DNA from: Bifidobacterium pongonis
GTDB taxonomy: Bacteria > Actinomycetota > Actinomycetes > Actinomycetales > Bifidobacteriaceae
Assembly (NCBI RefSeq): GCF_019331805.1
Contig: NZ_JAHBBE010000001.1
Span: 62,001 to 126,000, forward strand
Length of the DNA: 64,000 nt
Reading direction: 5' to 3'
Both the position numbers and the translations under genes were made by a program. A model generated the notes under the pieces. The model saw only the letters and a program-made list of their open reading frames with translations. It was not told the origin of the DNA and did no database searches. Within the stretch, counting starts at the first letter, position 1; the number at the start of each line of letters is the position of its first letter. Below are positions 1 through 7,325 of the stretch, piece by piece.

Positions 1-668
1 CCGAAGACCTTCAGCGGTTCCTTCTCGGACTTCGCTTCCTCGCCGGAGATGAACGGAATGATGTTGCCCAGCATTTCCGGCCAGTCGTTGAACGTCTTGC
101 CCGCGCCGGAAATGGCCTGATAGGTGCTCACCACGACTTCGCGCGGTTCGAATTCCTGCCATGCGGCCAGAGCCGGGGTGTACGCCTGGATGGAGCAGTT
201 CGGCTTGACGGCGATGAAGCCGTGCGTGGTGCCGAGACGCTTGCGCTGGTGTTCGATGACCTCGTAATGCTGCGGGTTGATCTCCGGCACGACCATCGGC
301 ACGTCCGGGGTCCAGCGGTGCGCGCTGTTGTTGGACACGACCGGGGTTTCGGTCTTCGCGTATTCCTCTTCGATGGCGCGAATCTCGTCCTTCGGCATGT
401 TCACCGCGGAGAACACGAAATCGACGTCCTTGACCACGTCTTCCACGTCGGCCACGTTCTTGACGACCATGTTCTTCACGAATTCCGGCATCGGCGTTTC
501 CATCTTCCAGCGACCGCCGATGGCCTCTTCGTAGGTCTTGCCGGCGCTGTGCGCGGACGCGGCAAGGGTGACCAATTCGAACCACGGATGATTTTCGAGC
601 AGCGTGACGAAGCGCTGACCAACCATGCCTGTAGCTCCGAGAATGCCGACCTTAATCTTTTCGGACAT
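1..668 (-). CDS. asd: aspartate-semialdehyde dehydrogenase (3' end outside window)
   Basis: Reduces aspartyl phosphate to aspartate semialdehyde in the cytoplasm, the branch point to lysine/diaminopimelate, methionine and threonine. About 222 N-terminal residues are visible. They show the NADP-binding GATGMVGQ motif near residue 10 and the catalytic cysteine in KPNCSIQ at about residue 158. The start at 668 (MSEKIKVGILG) is preceded by a GAGAGG ribosome binding site. The C-terminal dimerisation region lies beyond the window edge. The family assignment is secure. No partner gene is visible downstream. Confidence 0.95.
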   Translation of the reverse strand, partial: MSEKIKVGILGATGMVGQRFVTLLENHPWFELVTLAASAHSAGKTYEEAIGGRWKMETPMPEFVKNMVVKNVADVEDVVKDVDFVFSAVNMPKDEIRAIEEEYAKTETPVVSNNSAHRWTPDVPMVVPEINPQHYEVIEHQRKRLGTTHGFIAVKPNCSIQAYTPALAAWQEFEPREVVVSTYQAISGAGKTFNDWPEMLGNIIPFISGEEAKSEKEPLKVF

Positions 669-914
669 AACAACCTCTCGCTTAATGCTGGAACGGTTTC
701 GTATGATTGCACGCTTGAGGTCGACCAGCCGGCCCAAAACGACTCCGTGGGCGGCCACACGCGTTGTTTTATCTTACGTAATCCGTGGAACAACCCGGTT
801 CCGCTATCCGTATGCTGGTCTGCGCCGAGTGCCGTCGGAATCGGGGCGTCCGGGCAAACGTACCGATGAAAACGGTGAATGATGTTTCGCGAGCGTATGA
901 TATGGAGCATGAAT

Positions 915-1079
915 ATGAGTTGGGGCGAACAACGCATCAATGCAAGGAATCTCGGCATGGAGAGAGCATCCTCGCTCAAACTTGAGGATGAATCGTTCGA
1001 TGCGTTGCTTCACGAACTAGACGAGCCCGTTCCCGCTGAGATGAAGGAGCTTATGCGGAGAGAACCGCAATGGGCGTAG
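915..1079 (+). pseudogene. C-terminal remnant of a DUF1778 (TacA-like) antitoxin
   Basis: A 54-residue frame whose second half (SFDALLHELDEPVPAEMKEL, then a terminal Arg/Pro-Gln-Trp) resembles the C-terminus of DUF1778 antitoxins, which pair with GNAT toxins. The N-terminal ribbon-helix-helix DNA-binding segment expected in this family (about 90 aa) is missing, and the frame is closed by a stop at 876-878. GGAG at 904-907 could serve ATG 915. No GNAT toxin follows; the next gene is unrelated. It is probably a decayed toxin-antitoxin locus. The family call rests on a short motif, so it is tentative. Confidence 0.45.
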
Positions 1080-1127
1080 CCGACGCGGCTTCGCGCTTTG
1101 GGTGAAGCGCTCGCGTACACTGGAACC

Positions 1128-1748
1128 ATGTCAATCGCATCAGCAGAAGCGCGCAAACAGCTTGATCGCATCGTCGCCTTGGGGTATCCGGACGTGGCCG
1201 ATATGGCGGCCGACGACTTCCGGGCATTGGCCAATCCGCTTATCAATGCGCTGGAGCATTGCGATTTGGGCAAGGATATTCTGCTGGTGCCCACGCGCGA
1301 ACTGGTGTCTCCCGAATCCCTGATCGCCCGTACTTCCATCAACCGCATGGCGGGATTCACTACCATGCCGCCGCGCGATATCGCCAGCTTCCTTCCCCAG
1401 GACGGGTTCGAACCGCCGGAAGGTCCGTTCTATCTCGTTGTCGAACCGCATACCGGCACCTGCTATATCAATCGTGAACCCGATGTGGCCCGTAAACTCA
1501 TCGACGCCGATGATCGCCTTCCGCTCACACTTGAGGAGGGGCTTGCCATCGCCACGCAGCATCCCGATTGGCTGGAGGTCAAGAACGGGTTCAATCTGCT
1601 CGGATCGCGTTCCACGGATGGGCGCGTGCCGAGCATCTGGATGAGTCAGAATGCGCCGCGTTTGGGCGCGGTGTGGCCGAATTCCCGTCACACCTGGCTG
1701 GGTAACGCGTATTGCGTCGCCCGTCGTGGCGTCAGTCTGTTCCACTGA
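1128..1748 (+). CDS. DUF5701 family protein
   Basis: 206 aa, cytoplasmic, with no signal peptide or membrane segment. The C-terminal third has the conserved layout I associate with actinobacterial DUF5701 proteins: LTLEEGLAIATQHPDWL, then FNLLGSR, VPSIWMS and HTWLGNAYC. No enzymatic function is known and none can be read from the sequence. A TACACT hexamer at 1116-1121 ends 6 nt before ATG 1128 and there is no ribosome binding site, so transcription probably starts at or next to the start codon (leaderless). It converges with the MFS gene downstream. Confidence 0.65.
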   Translation: MSIASAEARKQLDRIVALGYPDVADMAADDFRALANPLINALEHCDLGKDILLVPTRELVSPESLIARTSINRMAGFTTMPPRDIASFLPQDGFEPPEGPFYLVVEPHTGTCYINREPDVARKLIDADDRLPLTLEEGLAIATQHPDWLEVKNGFNLLGSRSTDGRVPSIWMSQNAPRLGAVWPNSRHTWLGNAYCVARRGVSLFH

Positions 1749-1771
1749 TGCTGCCTGTCAACCTTTTCGCA

Positions 1772-3148
1772 TTAGTCCCGCGTCGGATCACGTTGAGCCA
1801 GCAGGAACACCAGCGCCAACGCCAGCAGAATCGCAATCGACAGCACACCCATCGACGCATTGCCGGTGATCGACGTGGTGGTCGCCACCAGGAACGTGCC
1901 CAGTACGGAAGCCGTCTTCCCGAACACATCGTAAAAACCGTAGTATTCGTTGGCGTGATGCTTGGGGATGAGCTTGCCGTAGTACGAGCGTGACAGGGCC
2001 TGGATGCCGCCTTGGAACATGCCTACGAGAATCGCGAGAATCCAGAATTCCGTGGCGGTACGCAGGAAGAACGCCGCGAAGAACACGATGCACAGGTAGG
2101 CGATCACCGCGGCGACGATCATGGTTTTGCCGCCGAAACGGTCGGCGAGCCTGCCGTAGATGATCGCGCACGGGAACGCGACGAACTGCGTGACCAACAG
2201 TGCGGCGACCAGCTGCGTCGAATCGATGCCCAGTTGCGTGCCATACGACGTGCTCATCGAAATCACCGTGTTCACCGCATCGATATAGAAGAAGAACGCG
2301 AGCATGAACATCCACAGCGGCTTGTTCGTACGAATGGCGCGGAATGTGGAACGCAGCTCGCCGAACGTGCCGCGGATCGCCTCGCCCGCCTGATCGCGCG
2401 TGGCACGGTAATGCGTTTGACGGTAGCTGGTAAGCAGCGGGATGGTGAACGCGACCCACCATACCGCCGTGATCACGAACGAGATGCGCGTGCACAGCAC
2501 CGTAGGCAGGCCGAGCAGCGCCGGACCGCCGAAAATCAGCGCGATGCATGCGATGAACGGAACCGTCGAACCGATGTACCCCCATGCGTAGCCGTGCGAG
2601 GACACGCGATCCATGCGCTCATCGGTGGTGACGTCGACCAGCATCGAATCGTAGAAGGTGAGCGAACCGTTCAAACCGATGGTCGCCAGTATGCAGACGA
2701 TGAGGAACGCGAGCCATCCGAGCGGCAACGCCATTGCGCAGCACATCACCACGCCGGTCAGCAGAAAACCGGTGAAGAACCTGATCTTCATGCCTTGCAC
2801 GTCGGCGATGGACCCCAGCAGCGGCATGAGCACGGCAATGACCAGTGAGGCGATCGTCTGCGCATACCCCCAGGTCGACACGATATTGGATTGCCCCGCG
2901 GCTTTCAGCAGTGAATTCGCGTAGATCGGCACCACCGCGGTCGAAAGCAGCACGAACGCCGAATTGCCCACATCGTAGACGATCCATTTCTTCTCCCGCG
3001 CGGTGAACTTCATGCTCGGTGCCGTTGTGCGCGAAGGTGACGGATTGCCGGCGCTCCCGCCGCTCGGAGTGCTGCCGGTGCTGCCGGCGTCTCCGGTATT
3101 GCTGGCCGTGCCGGCCGTGGTGCTGTGAGTGGATGCGCTGTTCGCCAT
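1772..3148 (-). CDS. MFS transporter, UMF1/Atg22-like family
   Basis: About 458 aa with roughly 12 hydrophobic segments. The opening after the leader (REKKWIVYDVGNSAFVLLST) is typical of the Atg22/UMF1 branch of the major facilitator superfamily, related to vacuolar amino-acid effluxers. The substrate is unknown. The first 35 or so residues are Ser/Thr/Gly-rich and low complexity (TGSTPSGGSAG), presumably a cytoplasmic tail. I chose ATG 3148 (MANSAST) over the upstream ATG at 3187 because GGAAGGA lies 7 nt before it. It is a single gene convergent with the DUF5701 gene, with only about 23 bp between stops. Confidence 0.8.
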   Translation of the reverse strand: MANSASTHSTTAGTASNTGDAGSTGSTPSGGSAGNPSPSRTTAPSMKFTAREKKWIVYDVGNSAFVLLSTAVVPIYANSLLKAAGQSNIVSTWGYAQTIASLVIAVLMPLLGSIADVQGMKIRFFTGFLLTGVVMCCAMALPLGWLAFLIVCILATIGLNGSLTFYDSMLVDVTTDERMDRVSSHGYAWGYIGSTVPFIACIALIFGGPALLGLPTVLCTRISFVITAVWWVAFTIPLLTSYRQTHYRATRDQAGEAIRGTFGELRSTFRAIRTNKPLWMFMLAFFFYIDAVNTVISMSTSYGTQLGIDSTQLVAALLVTQFVAFPCAIIYGRLADRFGGKTMIVAAVIAYLCIVFFAAFFLRTATEFWILAILVGMFQGGIQALSRSYYGKLIPKHHANEYYGFYDVFGKTASVLGTFLVATTTSITGNASMGVLSIAILLALALVFLLAQRDPTRD

Positions 3149-3604
3149 GCGTGTCCTTCCGCGCGGTTCGTCGGTGTCGGGCACCATTGTCCCCCATCAA
3201 ACTGGGAGCGTGTGCGCATGCTGGTGAACGGTGGGTGAACGCTCGCCTGATTGGCGGTATCGCGCGGGCCGTGGAGGTGCGCGTAAGGAAGTGCGACCAG
3301 GCGTGCGGCGCGACGGCGGAGCCGCAACCGGGCGGTTCCCGGCCACAATGCCTTTCTATGGTTTTTCTATGACCCGGTATCAACAACACCTTTATCCACA
3401 CGCTTGCGCTCGCTGCGGTTGGGTGCTTACGATATCACCATCGTTGCGAAAGATGCACGAGAAGGGGATTAACGATTTTCTTCGTGCTCACACCAGTTCG
3501 ATTACCGGTTTCGCACACGATAAGACCGGAATGTTGGATGTCCGGTCGTTCCATACCGATTCGGCGGAAGCCGAAGGCAATCGATAAGAAAGGAGCCTAC
3601 CGAC
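3149..3604 (+). promoter_or_regulatory. 5' region of the Met-rich leader ORF: candidate promoter and two hairpins
   Basis: 456 bases without a convincing gene. A candidate sigma70-type promoter is TTGCGA 3444-3449, a 17-nt spacer, then GATTAA 3467-3472. Downstream lie two hairpins. GACCGG 3524-3529 pairs with CCGGTC 3542-3547. TTCGGC 3560-3565 closes a GGAA loop with GCCGAA 3570-3575. AAAGGAG at 3589-3595 then serves the 34-residue ORF. The hairpin pair just ahead of a translated Met-rich peptide suggests a regulated leader. I could not match it to a known SAM riboswitch class. Confidence 0.4.
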
Positions 3605-3709
3605 ATGTCTCGTATGATGATGACGTATTCCACCGAAGGAATCAACCGAATGTGTTGCATGATGGGTTCCATGATGGCCATGATGGCCGAGGGTCCCGCG
3701 GCTCGCTGA
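3605..3709 (+). CDS. methionine-rich 34-aa leader peptide candidate
   Basis: A 34-residue ORF with 11 Met (one MMM triplet, three MM pairs) and two adjacent Cys (MCCMM). It has a good ribosome binding site, AAAGGAG, 9 nt before the ATG. It lies about 185 nt upstream of a SAM-dependent methyltransferase, followed by metK and a MetQ-type gene. Met runs ahead of Met/SAM genes fit a translation-coupled attenuation leader. A small metal-binding peptide is the alternative, since Met and Cys both bind copper, but no copper gene is nearby. Translation and regulation are inferred. Confidence 0.5.
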   Translation: MSRMMMTYSTEGINRMCCMMGSMMAMMAEGPAAR

Positions 3710-3751
3710 GTCGGCGCGCCTGACCCATTCCCATTTTCCGTTCTCACATCA

Positions 3752-3774
3752 CCCGGGTCGCACCCGTTTCCGGG
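3752..3774 (+). promoter_or_regulatory. alternative hairpins between the Met-rich ORF and the methyltransferase gene
   Basis: CGGGT 3754-3758 can pair with ACCCG 3762-3766. Alternatively CCCGG 3752-3756 can pair with CCGGG 3770-3774. The two pairings exclude each other, as expected in a leader whose fold depends on ribosome position. No U-run follows, so a Rho-independent terminator is not supported. Confidence 0.3.
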
Positions 3775-3894
3775 CATACGTGCACTATGCCCAATTCCCA
3801 TATTCTTTCGCGGATCGCCGCGGTACTGGGCGAAGCCATACCCAAAATCGGCTTGGTCCGCCGCGGCCCCGCCTTCCATATGCAAAGGATCATC

Positions 3895-4641
3895 ATGACC
3901 ACTGACGGCAGCAATGACGGTTTTGAATACCAGCGTTTCGAACGTCACTACACCGAACGTCCCAATGTCACCGAATCGAGGCTGCGCCTGATCTGGGCGG
4001 CGTTGACCACCAGACTTCCCGGCCGCACCCTGTCCATCGGGGCGGGAACCGGGGATGTCGAGGAGGCCCTGCGCGAACGGTACGGGTTCAGCGTGGACGA
4101 GATCATCGAACCGTCCGACGCGTTGCTTCCCGCTCTGCAATCCAAGGGATTCAACGTCTGGCATGGCATTGCCGAGGATTACCCGTACGAACCGCAGTCA
4201 TTCGACACGATCTATTACAACGGTTCCAGCCATGGGTTCATCGACGATGAGGATCTGGAAACCACGTTGCGTAAGAACTATGATGCGCTGCGACCGGGAG
4301 GCCGTCTGATTCTGTCCGACGTGCCGAAGGAAAGTCCGTTGGGCATCATCCTGTTCACCATCCAGAACCATCCCGATATCGACCGCTCGCCGTACGCCGA
4401 CCTGCTGTCGGGAACCGCGTTCTTCGATATCGCGCAAGGCGGCGTACCCACGTACAAGCCGAACTGGCATGTGACCACGTTCTACATCGATCTGCTGCGG
4501 CGTATCGGTTTCACCGACCTTGAATTCAAGCAGACGGTGCTCGCGAACGCGACCTATCAGGATGACCACGTCGAAGACCCCATCGCTGGGTACGGCAAAG
4601 GCAATTATGTGGCGATTATCGCCACCAAGCCCGCGAAGTAA
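3895..4641 (+). CDS. class I SAM-dependent methyltransferase
   Basis: 248 aa. It has the Rossmann-type SAM site (LSIGAGTGDVEEAL, about residues 48-61), an acidic residue after the second strand (EIIEPSD) and the later motif LRPGGRLILSDVPKES. The substrate is not identifiable. I chose ATG 3895 because AAAGGAT lies just upstream. The open frame extends to ATG 3787, but those extra residues have no ribosome binding site. It lies between the Met-rich leader and metK, which makes SAM, its cosubstrate. A role in methionine salvage or SAM-dependent modification is inference. Confidence 0.75.
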   Translation: MTTDGSNDGFEYQRFERHYTERPNVTESRLRLIWAALTTRLPGRTLSIGAGTGDVEEALRERYGFSVDEIIEPSDALLPALQSKGFNVWHGIAEDYPYEPQSFDTIYYNGSSHGFIDDEDLETTLRKNYDALRPGGRLILSDVPKESPLGIILFTIQNHPDIDRSPYADLLSGTAFFDIAQGGVPTYKPNWHVTTFYIDLLRRIGFTDLEFKQTVLANATYQDDHVEDPIAGYGKGNYVAIIATKPAK

Positions 4642-4819
4642 CCGTTCCTTCCGCGTAGCCGTTCCTTCGCCGCCTTGCCGCCGTGCGCACATGCCGTTCG
4701 TATGGAAAACGGTTCGCATAAGCGGTGCCGGGCGGCGGTGGAGGCCGGCTGCGCATACCCATTACCATTCAACACATTCATTTTATTCGTCTAATTTCAT
4801 TTTTTTTGAGGAGTATCCC
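4642..4819 (+). promoter_or_regulatory. metK 5' region
   Basis: 178 nt between the methyltransferase and metK. It contains small inverted pairs (CCGTT...AACGG near 4693-4712; GCCGG...CCGGC near 4727-4750), then an AT-rich stretch with a T8 run at about 4800-4807, then the metK ribosome binding site GAGGAG. The T-run is not directly preceded by a stem, so I do not call a terminator. Confidence 0.3.
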
Positions 4820-6097
4820 ATGACCCGTTATCTCGTTTCTGAATCCGTGACCGAAGGCCATCCCGACAAGGTCGCCGATAAGATCTCCGACGCCATCGTC
4901 GACGCCTACCTTGCCCGCGACCCCGATTCGCGTGTGGCCGTCGAAACCGTGGTCAAGGAAGGGCTGATCGCGCTGGAAGGTGAAATCTCCGCGCCGTTCA
5001 CGCTCAACCACAGCGAAATCGCACGTCAGGCCATTGCCGAAATCGGCTACACCGACGCCGACAGCGGCCTGGACCCCAAGGGCGCCGGCATCATCAACAA
5101 CGTGTGGCCGCGCGACTTCTCCTCCGATTTGGGCGACTACGGCCAGGAAACCGCGTACACGCCCGAGGAGCGTGATCACCTGTATGACACCTTCGTCGGT
5201 GATCAGGGACTGGTCGTCGGTTATGCGACCGACGAGACGCCGGAATACCTCCCGCTGCCGTACGTCGCCGCCACCAAGCTGGCGCGTCGTCTCGCGCAGG
5301 TTCGTAAGGACGGCACGATCGAGCAGCTGCGCCCCGACGGGAAAACCGAAGTGGTCGTCGCCTACAACGAGGACCTCTCCACGCCGCTGCGTTTCGAAGC
5401 CGTGCTGATCTCCACGCAGCACAGGCCGGACATCCCGCTGGACGAGGTGCGTCGCAGGGTGTATGACGAGGTGCTCGTCCCCGTGCTCGACGAGTTTGGT
5501 CTTGACTATTCGCACGCCACAATCGTGATCAACAGGACGCCGTTCATCCAGGGCGGCCCCCACTCCGACGCCGGTCTCACCGGCCGCAAGGTCGTGGTGG
5601 ACACGTACGGCGGCATCGGCTCGCACGGCGGCGGTGCCTTCTCCGGCAAGGACCCGCACAAGGCCGACCGTTCCGAAGCGTACGCCGCCCGTTGGGCCGC
5701 CAAGAACATCGTGGCGGCCGGGCTTGCGCACAAGGCGCAGGTGACGCTCGGATTCATCGTCGGCAAGGGCGCTCCCGTGTCCATCGATGTGGAAACCTAC
5801 GGTACGCAGACCGTGCCGCGCCAGATCATCCAGCAGGCGGTCGAGCAGGTGTTCGACTTCCGACTGCTGTCCATCATCGATCAGCTGGATCTCGAACGTC
5901 CCATCTACTACAAGACCGCCGCATACGGTCATTTCGGACGCGACGATTCCGACTTCACCTGGGAGCGTCTCGACAAGGTCGAGGCTCTGCAGGCCGCGGT
6001 CAAGCAGATCGGCGAGCGCGCCGATGCCGGTGCCGAAACCGATGAGGTTGCGGAGGCGAACGCCATTGTGCGCGAGGCGGAGATTCTCGTGCACTGA
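4820..6097 (+). CDS. metK: S-adenosylmethionine synthetase
   Basis: 425 aa. Makes SAM from methionine and ATP as a cytoplasmic tetramer. Seen: TEGHPDKVADKISDAI at the N-terminus (ATP and Mg binding), VGDQG in the middle, and the phosphate-binding GGGAFSGKDPHKADRS. The start ATG 4820 has GAGGAG about 7 nt upstream. The open frame runs further upstream, but that part is untranslated leader. It follows the methyltransferase on the same strand and precedes a methionine-type substrate-binding protein, so the three genes share a metabolite. Confidence 0.97.
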   Translation: MTRYLVSESVTEGHPDKVADKISDAIVDAYLARDPDSRVAVETVVKEGLIALEGEISAPFTLNHSEIARQAIAEIGYTDADSGLDPKGAGIINNVWPRDFSSDLGDYGQETAYTPEERDHLYDTFVGDQGLVVGYATDETPEYLPLPYVAATKLARRLAQVRKDGTIEQLRPDGKTEVVVAYNEDLSTPLRFEAVLISTQHRPDIPLDEVRRRVYDEVLVPVLDEFGLDYSHATIVINRTPFIQGGPHSDAGLTGRKVVVDTYGGIGSHGGGAFSGKDPHKADRSEAYAARWAAKNIVAAGLAHKAQVTLGFIVGKGAPVSIDVETYGTQTVPRQIIQQAVEQVFDFRLLSIIDQLDLERPIYYKTAAYGHFGRDDSDFTWERLDKVEALQAAVKQIGERADAGAETDEVAEANAIVREAEILVH

Positions 6098-6124
6098 CCT
6101 GCTGGTCCGCGTTGATTCGCGCTG

Positions 6125-6165
6125 ATCCGAACCGCGTTGTGTTGCGTTGCATTGCGTTGCACGGA
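6125..6165 (+). repeat. short degenerate GTTGC repeat
   Basis: Several near-tandem copies of a GTTGC/GTTGT/ATTGC pentamer lie just after metK, about 60 nt before the structured element upstream of metQ. No function is apparent. Confidence 0.5.
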
Positions 6166-6222
6166 AACATGCGGGATCACGTGAAGTCGTGTGAAGGGGC
6201 ACACGGAACGCGGTGACATTCA

Positions 6223-6281
6223 GTCGGCAGCCGTCCGAGAAGCCAGTGGCTTCCGTCGCTGTTGATCGGCCGGCTGCCGGC
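6223..6281 (+). ncRNA. structured RNA element upstream of metQ (riboswitch-like)
   Basis: CGGCAGCCG at 6225-6233 is fully complementary to CGGCTGCCG at 6271-6279, extended by a U-G and a G-C pair to about 11 bp. The enclosed loop carries a second perfect hairpin, GAAGCC 6239-6244 with GGCTTC 6248-6253. A very strong terminator follows 3 nt later and metQ starts 36 nt after that. Structure, then terminator, then gene is the layout of a transcriptional riboswitch or attenuator. I cannot match it to a named SAM or methionine class. Confidence 0.45.
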
Positions 6282-6283
6282 AT

Positions 6284-6323
6284 AACGCCCATCCGCAGAT
6301 GAAGGGGTGCGGATGGGCGTTTT
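6284..6323 (+). terminator. Rho-independent terminator or attenuator before metQ
   Basis: A 14-bp perfect stem (6284-6297 with 6308-6321) with a 10-nt loop and TTTTC following. Only about 36 nt separate it from ATG 6359, too little for a full promoter plus ribosome binding site. metQ transcription therefore probably reads through it, which points to conditional termination. TGCGGGAT at 6170-6177 could pair with ATCCGCA of the 5' stem as an antiterminator. Confidence 0.75.
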
Positions 6324-6358
6324 CTATCAATCCATTCGTAGAGAGAAAGCAAAACATC

Positions 6359-7240
6359 ATGGCAACATCAATACGAGGTTCCCGCCGAGCGGCGAGACGG
6401 AATCTCATCATCGCGCTGGTCGCTGTACTGGTCGTTGTGGCCGCGGTCATCGGCACCAACATCGTGCGCACCGCGTCGGCCGCGAAGAACACGAGTCGCG
6501 TCGTGACCGTCGGCATCACCGGCGAATCGCAGAAACCCATATGGGATGCGGTGCAGGAGGAACTCGACTCGCAGCAGGCGGGGATCACCATCGTGACGAA
6601 GGCCTTCAGGGACGGCGCGATACTCAACCAAGTGGTCTCCGACGGCGAGGTGGACCTCAACGCGTTCCAGCATTACGCGTACTTCAACGACGAGAAGGCC
6701 AAGAACGACTATAAGCTCACGCCGATCGCCGAAACGTATATCTGCGAGCTCAACCTGTACTCCGACAAGTACAAGAGCCTGAAGGATTTCAAGCCCGGCG
6801 ACCAGATCGCGATCCCGGAGGACGCCACGAATTTCGGTCGTGCGCTCAAGGTGCTGGATTCCGCCGGACTCATCAAGCTCAAGGACCGCACGAAGGCGAA
6901 CCCGGGCCTGGAGGACATTGCGGAGAATCCGAGCGGCGTCAAGATCAAGCCCAATGATGCGGCGACCATCCTCAATCTGCTGCCGGATTACGCGGCCGGC
7001 ATCACCAACGACAACTATGTGATCGATGCCGGCAGGGAACTCGATTCCGCGCTGTACCGGCCGAAGATCTCCCTGACGGATGAGGCGTTCAAGCCGTATA
7101 TCAACATTCTCGTCGCGAATACGGCGAAGAAGGATGACCCGGCGTACGCCAAGGTCATCAAGGCGTACCATTCCAAGCGCGTGGCGAAGGCGATCGAGAC
7201 GAACTTCAAGGGGGCGATCGTTCCGGCGTTCACCTACTGA
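6359..7240 (+). CDS. metQ: MetQ/NlpA-family methionine-binding protein
   Basis: 293 aa. Substrate-binding component of a D/L-methionine ABC importer. The N-terminus has a basic start and one hydrophobic segment (about residues 17-40), followed by the mature fold with VTVGITGESQKPIWDAV and DGEVDLNAFQHYAYF, typical of the NLPA/MetQ family. No lipobox Cys is present, unlike usual Gram-positive MetQ, so it is either anchored by the uncleaved helix or secreted. No metN (ATPase) or metI (permease) is adjacent. Start ATG 6359 (MATSIRG). The terminator-like RNA upstream suggests methionine- or SAM-linked control. Confidence 0.85.
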   Translation: MATSIRGSRRAARRNLIIALVAVLVVVAAVIGTNIVRTASAAKNTSRVVTVGITGESQKPIWDAVQEELDSQQAGITIVTKAFRDGAILNQVVSDGEVDLNAFQHYAYFNDEKAKNDYKLTPIAETYICELNLYSDKYKSLKDFKPGDQIAIPEDATNFGRALKVLDSAGLIKLKDRTKANPGLEDIAENPSGVKIKPNDAATILNLLPDYAAGITNDNYVIDAGRELDSALYRPKISLTDEAFKPYINILVANTAKKDDPAYAKVIKAYHSKRVAKAIETNFKGAIVPAFTY

Positions 7241-7279
7241 TCCGGGTGGATGCGAAAGCGCGGAAGATGCTGAAACGGG

Positions 7280-7317
7280 GTGCGCCCGCCGGTTATGCCG
7301 ACGGGCGCACTTCTTGT
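7280..7317 (+). terminator. terminator after metQ
   Basis: GTGCGCCCG (7280-7288) pairs with CGGGCGCAC (7302-7310) and an inner CGG/CCG pair closes a 5-nt loop. TTCTTGTTT follows. It lies between metQ and the convergent metallophosphoesterase gene. Confidence 0.8.
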
Positions 7318-7325
7318 TTCCGCTC

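Noticed and set aside
3605-3709. Met-rich ORF as a copper-binding peptide
   Set aside because: Composition would allow it, but there is no copper transporter or regulator nearby, and the neighbours are methionine/SAM genes.
3787-3894. Upstream ATG 3787 for the methyltransferase
   Set aside because: No ribosome binding site; AAAGGAT precedes ATG 3895, and the upstream part lies in the structured leader.
4520-4819. 100-residue N-terminal extension of MetK
   Set aside because: Overlaps the methyltransferase gene in another frame and is low complexity; ATG 4820 has a good ribosome binding site and matches the family start.
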